Notes: generated by a model not told the origin, from the letters alone. Shown: positions 17,730 through 27,397, counted from the first letter of the stretch. The stretch is DNA of 64,000 bases from G963422275 sp963422275 (GCA_963422275.1 OY729418.1:2976001-3040000); one strand, 5' to 3'. Translations and numbers: made by a program.

Positions 17730-18707
17730 ATGCTCGACCTGAAGCAACTTGGCGGCCGCCTGCTGCAGTTTGTATTCGTGCTGTGGGCGGTCGTCACCAT
17801 TCTGTTCCTGATGTTCCGGCTGATGCCGGGAAACCCTCTTGCCGCATATATCGATCCGACCTTTACCGAAGAGCAGCAGCAGATACTCACGGCGAAGTTC
17901 GGTCTCGACCGCCCGCTGTGGGAACAATACTTTGTCTACGTTGGAAATTTGCTTAGGGGCGAGTTCGGCGACAGCTTCTTTTACCGACAGCCGGTATTCG
18001 AGCGCGTGCTTTCGTTATTGCCCAACACGCTTATCCTGACGTTTTCCTCTCTCATCGTTGCCTATATCTTCGGAATTGTCGTCGGCGCTTGGCTCGCGTG
18101 GAAGCGGGGCAGATTGGTGGAGCAAGCGGCGATCCCGTTCGTGCTCACCACGCGGGCGATGCCGGAGTTTTGGCTCGGCATGCTGCTCTTGGCGCTGTTC
18201 AGCTTCAACCTCGGATGGTTTCCGGCGGGCGGCACTCGCAGCCCCGGGGCCGAGTTCGACGGCTATTTGGATCTCTACACCTCGGTAGACTTCCTCGCTC
18301 ATCTCGCATTGCCGGCGGCTACCCTTGCGATTTACAGTCAGGGGCTTCCGCTGCTGCTGATGCGCTCCAACATGCTGGACGTCATGCGCGAGGATTTCGT
18401 GACCATGGCACGAATCAAGGGGCTAGGGAACTGGACGGTCGTTGTGCGTCATGCTGCACGCAACGCCCTGCTGCCGGTGATGACCTCTTTCGCCATCGCG
18501 GTTGGATACCAGATCCAAGGCAACGTGGTTGTCGAATCGGTTTTTTCCTGGCCCGGGCTGGGGCGAGAACTCGTGAACGCCGTTTCGGCGAGCGATTATC
18601 CGCTGGCGCAGGGAGCGTTCGTGATGATTGCCGTGGTCGTTGTGACCATGAATTTGATCGCCGACATGCTGTACGGCTTTCTCGATCCGAGGGTGTCACG
18701 TGCCTGA
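17730..18707 (+). CDS. ABC transporter permease, DppB/OppB type
   Basis: A 325-residue membrane protein. The first helix is LLQFVFVLWAVVTILFLMF, followed by RLMPGNPLAAYIDPTF and KFGLDRPLWEQYFVYVG, classic for the first permease of peptide importers. The cytoplasmic EAA loop that contacts the ATPases is DFVTMARIKGLGNWTVVVRH. It ends GFLDPRVSRA. ATG 17730 follows TGGAGG. It lies 33 bases after the binding protein gene and overlaps the next permease by 8 bases, so the pair is translationally coupled. Confidence 0.9.
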   Translation: MLDLKQLGGRLLQFVFVLWAVVTILFLMFRLMPGNPLAAYIDPTFTEEQQQILTAKFGLDRPLWEQYFVYVGNLLRGEFGDSFFYRQPVFERVLSLLPNTLILTFSSLIVAYIFGIVVGAWLAWKRGRLVEQAAIPFVLTTRAMPEFWLGMLLLALFSFNLGWFPAGGTRSPGAEFDGYLDLYTSVDFLAHLALPAATLAIYSQGLPLLLMRSNMLDVMREDFVTMARIKGLGNWTVVVRHAARNALLPVMTSFAIAVGYQIQGNVVVESVFSWPGLGRELVNAVSASDYPLAQGAFVMIAVVVVTMNLIADMLYGFLDPRVSRA

Positions 18708-19620
18708 CGGCGGCGGCGCAGTTTCCGCCACCGGGAAACCGGGATCACGAAGCATGATCGACAGGATATTCGGCAGCCTGCATCTGCCGCTTAGAGATCC
18801 GTTCGCGATCATGGGGCTGGCGATCTACGTGGCATTCATCGTCGCAGCGATTTTCGCGGATCGGCTTGCGACGCACGATCCAACCGAGATTCTATTCATT
18901 GAAAGCTATGACCTCGCCTCGGACCGGCGGCCGGGAGAGGACGGTTTCGTTCTTGGAACCACCAGCCTCGGACGGGACATCTTCTCCCAACTTGTTTACG
19001 GGTCCCGCTCGGCACTGTTGATTGGATTGACCGCAGCCTTCGTGGTGGCGCTGATCGGCACCCTTGTTGGACTCATTGCGGGCTATTTCGGTGGCATCAT
19101 TGACATCGTACTGATGCGGCTAGCCGATATCGCCTTCGGCATCCCTTTTCTGCCTTTCGTGATCGTGCTTGCGGCGTTCCTCGATCCCTCGATCTGGAAC
19201 GTGGTCCTGGCGATGGGACTTGTGCTCTGGCGCGATACAGGGCGGGTTATCCGGTCGCAGGTTCTCACGCTTCGTACCCGGGCCTACGTAGAGGCAGCCC
19301 GGGTATCGGGATCTTCGGATCTCAAGATCGTGTTCCGGCACATTGCGCCCAACATCTTGCCGCTTTCCTTCCTGTACGGCTCCATCGCCATTGGCTGGGC
19401 GATCCTGACCGAAGCTTCAATCTCGTTTCTGGGCTTCGGCGATCCGCAGACGATCTCTTGGGGCTACATGCTGCAGGACGCGTTCGCGTCGCAGGCGCTG
19501 TCGAACCGCGCCTACTACTGGTTCATTCCGCCGGGGTTATGCATCATTCTCGTTGTCGCCGCGGGCTTCTTCATTTCCAGGGGCTACGAGGAAGTCCTGT
19601 TCCCGAAGCTCAAGGAGTGA
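18700..19620 (+). CDS. ABC transporter permease, DppC/OppC type
   Basis: A 306-residue permease. After a short cytoplasmic N-terminus it has helices at GLAIYVAFIVAAIFADRL and further on, then the typical GFVLGTTSLGRDIFSQLVYG and the EAA loop YVEAARVSGSSDLKIVFRHI. It ends FFISRGYEEVLFPKLKE. The GTG at 18700 overlaps the upstream stop; a later ATG at 18754 (MIDRIFGSLHL) is possible. It forms the heterodimeric channel with the preceding permease. Confidence 0.9.
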   Translation: MPDGGGAVSATGKPGSRSMIDRIFGSLHLPLRDPFAIMGLAIYVAFIVAAIFADRLATHDPTEILFIESYDLASDRRPGEDGFVLGTTSLGRDIFSQLVYGSRSALLIGLTAAFVVALIGTLVGLIAGYFGGIIDIVLMRLADIAFGIPFLPFVIVLAAFLDPSIWNVVLAMGLVLWRDTGRVIRSQVLTLRTRAYVEAARVSGSSDLKIVFRHIAPNILPLSFLYGSIAIGWAILTEASISFLGFGDPQTISWGYMLQDAFASQALSNRAYYWFIPPGLCIILVVAAGFFISRGYEEVLFPKLKE

Positions 19621-20633
19621 GCGCTCCGTTGCTTTCCGTGCGCGACCTCAGCGTTGCCTACCGCGTCTCTGGTGACGAGATGTTCGCAGTGGACGGTGCG
19701 ACTTTCGATGTTCCGCAGAGCAGCATCGTCGGGCTCGTTGGCGAGTCGGGATGCGGCAAAACAACGGCCGCGCGTGCACTTACGCGGGTTATGGCCGCTA
19801 ACGCGGAGATTCGTGGCGGCGAAGCCATATTCGGCGGGCGCGATCTGTTCAAGCTTTCCGAGGCGGAAATCAACCGCCACCGGTGGCGTGACATCGCCTT
19901 CATCCCCCAATCTGCCATGAATTCCCTGGACCCGGTCTATCGAGTGGAGACGCAGCTCGTGGAAGTTCTGCGCCAACGCGGCGGACTGAAGCGTGCCCAA
20001 GCGCAGGAACGTGCCGAAGAGCTCTTCGGCACGGTTGGCATTGATCCCCGGCGTTTGCGCGATTTCCCGCATCAATTCTCGGGCGGAATGCGGCAGCGCG
20101 TCGCCATCGCGCTTGCCCTTGCGCTGAATCCGAAGCTTGTGATCGCCGATGAACCGGTTACCGCGCTTGACGTCATCGTGCAGCGCCAAATTCTCGATCA
20201 ACTTCTAGACTTGCAGAAGCAGTTCGGTCTTTCCGTAATTCTCGTTACTCACGATATCTCGGTGGTCGCTTATGTTTGCGATAAAGTCGTCGTCATGTAC
20301 GCCGGACAGGTTGTGGAGTCCGGCAACGTGCGCACCGTCCTCACCGAACCTTCGCATCCCTACACCATGGGCCTGTGCAACGCCTTTCCCGACCTTCATG
20401 CGGCAGCGGGCAAGTTGGCGCCCATTCAGGGTGCGCCACCCAGCCTGATGAAGCCTCCGGCAGGCTGCCGCTTCGCGCCGCGCTGTCCGTTTTCCGCGGA
20501 CGCGTGCCGCGTGGATGCACCCAGCTTGGCGGACGTGACGGCTGGCCACAACGCTGCATGCTACCGGGTGGCGGAAGCTCCGATTCTCCGGAAGCGTGCA
20601 GCGAAGACCGAAACTTGGGCAACGATGACATGA
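19617..20633 (+). CDS. Peptide ABC transporter ATP-binding protein, DppD/OppD type
   Basis: A 338-residue ATPase. Walker A is GESGCGKTTAARAL, signature FSGGMRQRVAIALAL, Walker B LVIADEPVTALDV, and the H-loop follows in LVTHDISVVAYV. The C-terminal oligopeptide-type tail has GCRFAPRCPFSADAC, a cysteine cluster shared by Opp/Dpp ATPases. The GTG start at 19617 overlaps the previous TGA (GTGA), with AAGGA upstream. It pairs with the next ATPase to drive import. Confidence 0.9.
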   Translation: MSAPLLSVRDLSVAYRVSGDEMFAVDGATFDVPQSSIVGLVGESGCGKTTAARALTRVMAANAEIRGGEAIFGGRDLFKLSEAEINRHRWRDIAFIPQSAMNSLDPVYRVETQLVEVLRQRGGLKRAQAQERAEELFGTVGIDPRRLRDFPHQFSGGMRQRVAIALALALNPKLVIADEPVTALDVIVQRQILDQLLDLQKQFGLSVILVTHDISVVAYVCDKVVVMYAGQVVESGNVRTVLTEPSHPYTMGLCNAFPDLHAAAGKLAPIQGAPPSLMKPPAGCRFAPRCPFSADACRVDAPSLADVTAGHNAACYRVAEAPILRKRAAKTETWATMT

Positions 20634-21646
20634 CCGGTGTCGAATCAACGGCCTTTGGAACGCCGCCAGACAGCGACCCTCTCATTAAGATCGAGAATAT
20701 GCATATGCACTTCCGCGTCGCAAGCCCGCTCATGGTGGCGTTCAACCGCACCCCAGCAGTCGTCAAGGCGGTTGACGGCGTGCATTTTGAACTGCGGCGC
20801 GGAGAAAGCGTCGGGCTGCTGGGTGAATCGGGCTGCGGCAAGACAACCATGGCGCGCCTGCTTCTCAAGCTTCTTGATCCCACAAAGGGCCGCATCTTCT
20901 TCGAGGGGAGCGAACTGTCCGGCCTGCGCGGCGGTGCGCTGCGGGCTTTTCGAGCCAAGGCCCAGCTTATCTTCCAGAATCCGTTCGAGGCGATGAACCC
21001 CCGTTTTACGATCGCCCGCTCGCTTGCTGAACCGCTGGAAAATGCAAAGACACGGCCAGCGGAGCGTCCAAATATCATTCGCCGGGCTTTGGAGTTGGTA
21101 CGGTTGCGCGAATCCGAGCAGCTGCTCGACCGTTACCCGCACCAGCTATCTGGAGGCCAGCTCCAGCGCGCCGCGATGGCGCGCGCCTTGATCCTTGATC
21201 CGTCATTCGTGGTTGCCGACGAACCGGTATCGATGCTTGACGTAAGTGTGCGCGCGGGCGTCTTGAACGTTTTCCGCGATGTGCGCGAACGCCTCGGATT
21301 GACCGCGATTTACATCAGTCATGACCTCGCGCTTGTCCGATATGTATGCGAGCGCACAATTGTCATGTATCTTGGCCGGATCATGGAGGACGGTCCGACC
21401 GAGGATATTGTGCGCGAGCCTTTGCACCCCTACACGAAGGCGCTTGTCGCGGCAGTGCCTGTGCCTCACCCGGACCAGTCCCATGAAGCTCTGCCGGTTA
21501 AGCGCGGCGCGCCTGACGCCAGCAACCCGCCTTCTGGCTGTCGGTTTCGAGACCGGTGCCCGCTGGCTCACGACCGATGCACTGCGGAGGAGCCGCGACC
21601 GGTTCGTATCGACGGCCGCATCGTGCACTGCCATCTGTTTGACTAG
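20630..21646 (+). CDS. Peptide ABC transporter ATP-binding protein, DppF/OppF type
   Basis: A 338-residue ATPase. Walker A is GESGCGKTTMARLL, the Q-loop lies in IFQNPFEAMNPRFT, signature LSGGQLQRAAMARAL, Walker B FVVADEPVSMLDVSV, and H-loop YISHDLALVRYV. The tail has GCRFRDRCPLAHDRC. ATG 20630 overlaps the previous TGA (ATGA). It closes the racemase-SBP-BCDF operon; the IS5 scrap lies about 80 bases downstream. Confidence 0.9.
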   Translation: MTGVESTAFGTPPDSDPLIKIENMHMHFRVASPLMVAFNRTPAVVKAVDGVHFELRRGESVGLLGESGCGKTTMARLLLKLLDPTKGRIFFEGSELSGLRGGALRAFRAKAQLIFQNPFEAMNPRFTIARSLAEPLENAKTRPAERPNIIRRALELVRLRESEQLLDRYPHQLSGGQLQRAAMARALILDPSFVVADEPVSMLDVSVRAGVLNVFRDVRERLGLTAIYISHDLALVRYVCERTIVMYLGRIMEDGPTEDIVREPLHPYTKALVAAVPVPHPDQSHEALPVKRGAPDASNPPSGCRFRDRCPLAHDRCTAEEPRPVRIDGRIVHCHLFD

Positions 21647-21725
21647 CGGACTGATTTTGCAGGATGTTCGGCCAGAGCTCATCGCCGCACGCTACCTAAC
21701 GCCAAGTCGATAGTGTCACTCCTTG

Positions 21726-21875
21726 GCTCACCCCAATCTCCTCCGCTTCTTCAACAAGCTCAAGCACTTCCGAGGCATCGCGACCCGCCATCACAAGCTC
21801 GCAAGAAACTTCCTCGCCGCAATCGCCCTTGCCTGCATCCGCCTCTGGATCAAAATCAAAGAGTACACGACCTAG
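21726..21875 (+). pseudogene. C-terminal scrap of an IS5-family transposase
   Basis: The 49-codon open segment reads HPNLLRFFNKLKHFRGIATR, then HKLARNFLAAIALACIRLW and a stop at 21873-21875. It matches the C-terminus of the two IS5 copies on the left side of the window but in the opposite orientation. No other part of the element remains. Confidence 0.75.
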
Positions 21876-21939
21876 TCCATCAACCATGCTCACGAATTAC
21901 AAATTGAGCCAAATCATTTGAAAAGGGAAGGACCTGACA

Positions 21940-22686
21940 ATGCACATTCTCGTTTTGCAGCATGCTCGAGTGGAGCACCCGGGCGTTTTCCGAACATTGC
22001 TACGGCAAGATGGGCACACTTGGAAATCTGTGGAACTTGATGAAGGCGAAGGGTTGCTGTCGCTCGACGGGTTCGATGCCCTTTGGGTTCTGGGCGGACC
22101 CATGGACGTCTGGGAAGAGAACTTGCATCCGTGGCTGAAGGATGAAAAGCGCTTCATCCGCGATGCCGTGGAAACCAGGCGGATGCCATTCTTCGGCTTG
22201 TGCCTCGGACATCAACTGCTGGCGGAGGCGCTCCGCGGCAGATGTGGAAAGGCAAGCCAGCCGGAGGTTGGCGTGATGGACGTGAATCTCACTGCGGAGG
22301 GGAGGGAAAGCGTGTGGTTCGACGGCCTCTCCGACTGGTTTCCATGCCTGCAGTGGCACGGAGCCGAGGTGCAGGAACTGCCTGCCGGCGCGGTCTGCCT
22401 GGCGGAGTCAGCTGCCTGCGGAATACAGGCGATGAGTTGGGGCGACAAGGCTTTCGCCGCGCAATTTCACGTCGAAGTGGAACATGACACAATTGACAAC
22501 TGGGCGAAAATTCCCGCCTACTCGAATGCTCTGAAAGACGCATTCGGCGCTGATGGTGTCGACCGGTTGCGCGGGGAGTGCGCGGCAAGCATCGGCAAGT
22601 TCGGCGAAATGGCTGAACGGATCTACATCAACTGGATGCATGCAGCTGCTGGGCAGCGAGGGATCATGTCGCGGCGGCACGGGTGA
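21940..22686 (+). CDS. Class I glutamine amidotransferase-like hydrolase
   Basis: A 248-residue stand-alone GATase1. The nucleophile elbow is FFGLCLGHQLLAEAL and the His-Glu pair is in AAQFHVEVEHD; VLGGPMDVWEE forms the oxyanion region. Such proteins hydrolyse glutamine or gamma-glutamyl amides (GMP-synthase-like or PuuD-like). ATG 21940 follows AAGGGAAGGA. It is convergent with the GntR gene, their ends overlapping by 23 bases. Beside a gamma-glutamyl-type amine operon, hydrolysis of a gamma-glutamyl amide is plausible but unproven. Confidence 0.8.
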   Translation: MHILVLQHARVEHPGVFRTLLRQDGHTWKSVELDEGEGLLSLDGFDALWVLGGPMDVWEENLHPWLKDEKRFIRDAVETRRMPFFGLCLGHQLLAEALRGRCGKASQPEVGVMDVNLTAEGRESVWFDGLSDWFPCLQWHGAEVQELPAGAVCLAESAACGIQAMSWGDKAFAAQFHVEVEHDTIDNWAKIPAYSNALKDAFGADGVDRLRGECAASIGKFGEMAERIYINWMHAAAGQRGIMSRRHG

Positions 22687-23353
22687 GCGACAAGCGAGCC
22701 GTCTCAAGGTGCTCCTTCATCATGCTGGCGGCCTGCTCGGGCTCACGGTCACGCACCGCATCGACAATTGCCCTGTGTTGCGCATTGTACTGGGTGATTA
22801 TCGCTCCCTCGAGCGTGAGCTTGCGCATTTTCGTCCATTCTCTCCTCGATCGCACCAAGCTCATTTGCTCCGAAATCCAGTTGAGAAGGGGGTTGCCTGT
22901 GATCTCGACCAGCTTGGTGTGGAATCTGGCGTCGTGAACGGAAAACGCTGAGGCATCGTCCACGCTGGCTTCCATCGCCGTCAGGAGGTCCTCGAGCTCG
23001 ACCAAGTCTGAACCGCGCGCATTCAGCACTGCAAGTCGGCAGATATGCGGCTCGAAAGCGAAACGTGCGTCCATCAGTTCGAGCGGCCTGGCCTCGTCGA
23101 ACACCTTCGTGTCGCTTGGACCATCGTGGCGGGTCACATAGGTTCCGCTTCCCTTTCGGGCAGAGATCAGGTTTTCACTTCCGAGTTGCTTCAGAGCCGC
23201 CCGAATTGTGCCGCGCGAAACGGAGAATTGCTCAGCCAGAACACGTTCGGGTGCCAGCTTTTCGTGCGGCGCCAAATTGCCTTCGATAATGTCCTTGCGC
23301 AGCTGGGCCGCTATGTAGGCCGATCCCACTCGGTTTTTCTTCAAAGTGGCCAT
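22664..23353 (-). CDS. GntR-family (FadR/FCD subgroup) transcriptional regulator
   Basis: A 229-residue regulator. The N-terminal winged helix has LRKDIIEGNLAPHEKLAPER, LAEQFSVSRGTIRAALKQLG and KGSGTYVTRHD. The C-terminal helical FCD domain includes the metal/ligand-type residues in DARFHTKLVEITGNPLL and QHRAIVDAVRDREPEQA. ATG 23353 (MATLKKNRVG) is preferred to the longer frame. It is divergent from the FAD oxidase and is the likely operon regulator. Confidence 0.85.
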   Translation of the reverse strand: MATLKKNRVGSAYIAAQLRKDIIEGNLAPHEKLAPERVLAEQFSVSRGTIRAALKQLGSENLISARKGSGTYVTRHDGPSDTKVFDEARPLELMDARFAFEPHICRLAVLNARGSDLVELEDLLTAMEASVDDASAFSVHDARFHTKLVEITGNPLLNWISEQMSLVRSRREWTKMRKLTLEGAIITQYNAQHRAIVDAVRDREPEQAASMMKEHLETARLSLTRAAAT

Positions 23354-23380
23354 GCTCAACCTTTGCGACACAAGATTAGT

Positions 23381-23392
23381 ACCAATAATGGT
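23381..23392. promoter_or_regulatory. Candidate operator dyad between the GntR-type gene and the FAD-oxidase operon
   Basis: ACCA-ATAA-TGGT is a perfect short dyad 28 bases upstream of the regulator start, in the divergent promoter region. It does not match the FadR consensus closely. Weak evidence only. Confidence 0.25.
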
Positions 23393-23517
23393 CAAATCGG
23401 CTTCAAGTGCAAGCATTTGTTCGTTTTTGGATTGTATTCATGTAAGGCATTGGGTAATTGCATTTCGTCACTTCCAATCGTGACGCGGTGCATTCAGGAT
23501 GAGAGCGGGGGTTGAGC

Positions 23518-24861
23518 ATGGCGTTTCCGAAGCATGTCGAGTTCGTTGTCGTCGGTGCCGGAATTCATGGCCTTTCCACGGCCTGGAGGCTCGCGGAGCG
23601 TCTTTCAGACCGTGGGGAAAGTCCCGAAGACCGGGTCGTGGTCCTTGACAAGTCCGGAATTGCCTCAGGCGCTTCCGGAATCGCCTGCGGGGTCGTGCGC
23701 AACAACTACTTCCAGCCGGCTATGCGGAGGTTGATGGCGCACTCGGTGGGGGTCTGGGAAAGCGACCCGGAAGGGCTGAGTTACCATCCCGTCGGATACA
23801 TGCAAGTGTCGTGTGAGGCGATGCGCGCCGACGTTGCGTCCATTTACGAGCAGCAGAGAGAAATCGGTTACGAAAGCGAGTTCATCGAGGGAGCCAACGC
23901 AGCGACGAACTGCCTGCGAGGGTTGTTTGGCGACTGGCAGGCGAGAAACATCACGTCCGTGCTTCACGAGAAGCGCGGCGGTTATTCAAACAACACGAAG
24001 TCGATGTACGGCCTGGCAAAGAAAGTTGAGGATTTGGGTGTTCGCATACTCACTGGCGTGGAGGTTAAGGGATTCAAATTCGAGTCAGGAACGGACGCCG
24101 TCGCCGGGGTCGAGACGGACCGGGGCTGTGTCTCGTGCGAGCACGTCGTGATCGGGGCAGGGCCGTGGGTTCGAGATTTTTGGGACATGCTTGGCCTTCC
24201 CAAGAGGATTTCCGTAAGGGGTCAGGACGATGCGTTGCATGAAGAAGTGGACATGTGGCGCTACTGGCAGCTTGAGGAGGGTGTACTGGCAGTGCCTCCG
24301 GAAACTCTCTTGACGGATGACGGCAGGGTTCCGCCAGTCATGCATGTAGACACTGATGCGGAATTGGTGTCGGATGTGGACGGGTCCGTCATTGCCGACG
24401 AAATGTGGGGAATCTACTACAAGCCCGACTGGCACTTCGGCGGCATCCAAGGCGGGGCGTCACCGTACAAGGTGGACACGCCCGTCGACGAGGTCGCCGT
24501 GGACCCGTACGGGCCCTCGAGCCCGGAATTCGTGGCCAGCCCCGAATTCGCCCACATGTGGGTTTCGGCTCTGGCTCACTGTCACAAGAGATTTGAGGGA
24601 TCGATGCCTCGGTATCACAGGGAGGCATCTGGGGGCATCGGCTGTTTCACGCCCGACAGCTTTCCGGTGTTCGATCGCTTCAAGGAGAACGCGACCGTCA
24701 TTGCAGACTCGAATCATGGCTGGAAGATGATTGGAGTTGGGCACCTGATCGCGGACGAGGTCTTGGGAGAGAATCAGGAACTCTTGCAACCGTTCCGGTT
24801 CGACAGGTTCGAGAAGGGCGAGTTGCATCCCGTCTCGAACAGCCCTTACCCGTGGAGTTGA
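23518..24861 (+). CDS. FAD-dependent amine/amino-acid oxidoreductase (DAO/sarcosine oxidase-beta-like)
   Basis: A 447-residue flavoprotein. The dinucleotide fold is FVVVGAGIHGLSTAWRLAER, with GIASGASGIACGVVRNNY for the covalent/FAD-binding loop region and HVVIGAGPWVRDF later. The C-terminus CFTPDSFPVFDRF and SNHGWKMIGVGHLIADEVLG matches the DAO family. Enzymes of this type oxidise N-methyl or secondary amino acids. ATG 23518 has a G-rich Shine-Dalgarno (AGCGGGGG); a TTG two codons upstream is possible. First gene of the operon running to 30899. Confidence 0.8.
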   Translation: MAFPKHVEFVVVGAGIHGLSTAWRLAERLSDRGESPEDRVVVLDKSGIASGASGIACGVVRNNYFQPAMRRLMAHSVGVWESDPEGLSYHPVGYMQVSCEAMRADVASIYEQQREIGYESEFIEGANAATNCLRGLFGDWQARNITSVLHEKRGGYSNNTKSMYGLAKKVEDLGVRILTGVEVKGFKFESGTDAVAGVETDRGCVSCEHVVIGAGPWVRDFWDMLGLPKRISVRGQDDALHEEVDMWRYWQLEEGVLAVPPETLLTDDGRVPPVMHVDTDAELVSDVDGSVIADEMWGIYYKPDWHFGGIQGGASPYKVDTPVDEVAVDPYGPSSPEFVASPEFAHMWVSALAHCHKRFEGSMPRYHREASGGIGCFTPDSFPVFDRFKENATVIADSNHGWKMIGVGHLIADEVLGENQELLQPFRFDRFEKGELHPVSNSPYPWS

Positions 24862-24906
24862 AGAAAGCTCCGGCAAGAGAGAGCGAAGATTGGAAAGGAG
24901 AGACTA

Positions 24907-26388
24907 ATGCCAGAAATGGATATTGAGCGGTTCGTCATGGCACCTGGCCGGGATGAGCAGATCAAGGAAGTCAGGTCAAAGATCGACGAATTCGGCATCG
25001 AGTATTTGTATCTTCAGTTCGTGTCCGTCACTGGCAAGGTCATGGGCAAGGGGATACCGGCAGACCATTGGGAAAGCATCGCCCAGAAAGGCTTCCAGCT
25101 TGTTTACGGAGCAACGGTCAACCTGTTCACGAACCGTCATGGCGACTACTTGGGATATGGTCCGGAGGCGGCCGAACTCGTCGGAATCCCGGAACCGGAA
25201 ACAATGATGCAGCTTCCCTGGGAGCCGCGCATCGCCCGGTTCTTCTGTACGCTCTTCAGGAATCGGGAGGAGAAGGAAGATCCAGGAGCGTTCCTTACGG
25301 CGGACTGCCGCGGCAACCTTCACCGTCTTCATGCGGACTTTTGCGAGCGACACGACGGCCTGCACCTGAGAATGGGTACCGAACCCGAAATGATGTGGTT
25401 GAAACGCGACGAGAACGGCAAGCCAGCCGGCGGGTTCTCAAAGCCGTACTGCTACCACATAGACCAGTTCGAGAGTCTGCGTCCGGTCTACATGAAGGTC
25501 ATTGAATACTCTCGCAAAATGGGTCTCGACATGATCCAGGGAGACCACGAGGACGCGCCCGGGCAGCTGGAACTCAACTGGGCATTTGACGAAGTCGCGC
25601 GCAATGCCGACAGGCTGACCACCTACCGACAGATTTGCGCCCAAGTGGCGCGCGAGTTCAACTTGATCGCCTGCTTCATGTCCAAGCCGTTCATGGGCGT
25701 CTCGGCTTCGGGATGCCATCACAACCTTTCGCTGTGGAAGGGCGGTGACGAAACTCTGAGGAGCACGGGGAATGACCCAAGCAGGCTTCCTGGAATGGTC
25801 GGCAACTACACGTATCTCGCCGGCGGAGAGAATATGTTCATGCCGGACACCGACGACCCGCAGATGCCTGGCAGGGTCGGGCTTGCGGCAATTGGCGGAA
25901 TCGTCGAGCATCTTCGCGCATTGACGGCTATCGGGTCCTCTACCGTAAACTCCTACCGCAGGCTTTGGGACACCGGTTTCTGGGCACCCGTTTTCTCGGA
26001 CTGGGGCTTTCAGAACAGGACGACCGGTCTGCGTGTCTCGGCGCCGGGAAGATTCGAGTACCGGTCCGTGGATTCCATGGTCAATCCGTATCTCATGGGA
26101 TCGGTGATACTTGTGGCCGCCGACGATGGGGTCACGAACAACCTGGATCCCGGAGATCCCGAGGAGCGGAACATCTACGAGGCGATCAAGGCCGGAAAGG
26201 ATGTAAAGCGGCTTCCCATGTCCTTGGGAGAGGCTCTGGAGGCGCTTGCCAGCGACGAGGTCGTGCAACGCGGACTGCCCGGCGAGATGTATCGGCTCTA
26301 TCACGAGTACAAGAGCGACGAGTGGGAACGCTTTATGCACACAGTCACGGATTGGGATGTCGAGACTTACCTCGATTGCCTTCCCTGA
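24907..26388 (+). CDS. glnT: Glutamine synthetase family ligase (GlnT-like, substrate unknown)
   Basis: A 493-residue ligase, longer than the gmaS-like protein at 218. Motifs: GTEPEMMWL (metal Glu), QGDHEDAPGQLELNW, SKPFMGVSASGCHHNLSLW and FEYRSVDSMVNPYL. ATG 24907 follows AAAGGAGAG. In this operon, with glutamate-synthase-like subunits and an amine-type oxidase, it probably forms a gamma-glutamyl amide from an amine. It is clearly diverged from the left-edge gmaS, so a different amine is likely. Confidence 0.8.
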   Translation: MPEMDIERFVMAPGRDEQIKEVRSKIDEFGIEYLYLQFVSVTGKVMGKGIPADHWESIAQKGFQLVYGATVNLFTNRHGDYLGYGPEAAELVGIPEPETMMQLPWEPRIARFFCTLFRNREEKEDPGAFLTADCRGNLHRLHADFCERHDGLHLRMGTEPEMMWLKRDENGKPAGGFSKPYCYHIDQFESLRPVYMKVIEYSRKMGLDMIQGDHEDAPGQLELNWAFDEVARNADRLTTYRQICAQVAREFNLIACFMSKPFMGVSASGCHHNLSLWKGGDETLRSTGNDPSRLPGMVGNYTYLAGGENMFMPDTDDPQMPGRVGLAAIGGIVEHLRALTAIGSSTVNSYRRLWDTGFWAPVFSDWGFQNRTTGLRVSAPGRFEYRSVDSMVNPYLMGSVILVAADDGVTNNLDPGDPEERNIYEAIKAGKDVKRLPMSLGEALEALASDEVVQRGLPGEMYRLYHEYKSDEWERFMHTVTDWDVETYLDCLP

Positions 26389-26461
26389 TCTGCGAGATTT
26401 TCGCCCGGCGCGGGAAGACCCCGCCCCGAATCTGGGTTCTAGGCAGAAGTGAGGTTGGGAA

Positions 26462-27397
26462 ATGTGCGGAATTGCTGGATTAATTCATCGCGGAAAGGTG
26501 TCGGACATCGGCACCGAAATGACTTCGATGCTTCAGGCTCTCAAGCACCGCGGGCCGGACTCGACAGGTTACGCAGTTTACGGAGAGGAATCTCCCAATG
26601 CATATGTCATGCGGTTGAAGGTTGCCGAGCAGGAGGACATGGCCCGAGGCCATGGAATCAAGGACATGATCGAGGGCAGGATCGAAAGTGTCAAGGCGGT
26701 TTTGGAGCAGCATGGCGCCGAGGTTCTGTCCTGGGAGAGAATCACTGATTACGCCCTGCGCTACGAGTTTTCCCACAACGGACGAACCGCGGACATGGCA
26801 ACGCACTTGGAGGAGATCGCGGGGGTGGAGATTCTCTCGCTTGGCGTCGCCCTGGAATTGATTAAGGATCTTGGCGACGCTCAAACGGTGGCGGGCGACT
26901 ACGATCTTGGAGACTTTCAGGGAACGCATGCGATCGGGCACACTCGCATGGCGACGGAGTCGGACGTGGACATCCGCTCGGCGCATCCCTACTGGGCATT
27001 TCCATACAATGACGTCTCGGTCGTCCACAACGGACAGATCACGAACTACTGGATCATGCGCAGGGAGATGGAGCGGCGCGGACATCGCTTCATGTCGAAT
27101 TGCGACTCCGAGTTGCTGGCAGTTTTCACGGCGCACAACCTTGCCAGCGGCATTCCTCTTGAGGAAAGCCTGCGCCGTTCGGTGGACGAGATCGATGGCG
27201 TGTTTACCTATCTCGTGGCCACAAAGGACGAGCTTGGGATGGCCAAGGACACGATGGGCGCCAAGCCCCTGGTGCTGTACGAAAGCGATGGCTTGATCGC
27301 GCTTGCCTCGGAGGAGGTGGCGATCCGCGCGGTGCTTCCCGAGGAAATCTCGACATCCGATCCCTACGACGAGGAGGTGCGCGTATGGCGGGCCTGA
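26462..27397 (+). CDS. glxB: Class II glutamine amidotransferase, GlxB/MgsA-like glutamate synthase subunit
   Basis: A 311-residue Ntn-hydrolase. The nucleophile is Cys2 in MCGIAGLIHRG, followed by LKHRGPDSTGYAVYG; later THAIGHTRMATESDVDIRSA and VVHNGQITNYW are typical of the PurF/GltS amidotransferase fold. It would release ammonia or an amine from glutamine or a gamma-glutamyl amide for the synthase subunit. Its end overlaps the next start by 13 bases. Corresponds to MgsA in N-methylglutamate synthase. Confidence 0.85.
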   Translation: MCGIAGLIHRGKVSDIGTEMTSMLQALKHRGPDSTGYAVYGEESPNAYVMRLKVAEQEDMARGHGIKDMIEGRIESVKAVLEQHGAEVLSWERITDYALRYEFSHNGRTADMATHLEEIAGVEILSLGVALELIKDLGDAQTVAGDYDLGDFQGTHAIGHTRMATESDVDIRSAHPYWAFPYNDVSVVHNGQITNYWIMRREMERRGHRFMSNCDSELLAVFTAHNLASGIPLEESLRRSVDEIDGVFTYLVATKDELGMAKDTMGAKPLVLYESDGLIALASEEVAIRAVLPEEISTSDPYDEEVRVWRA

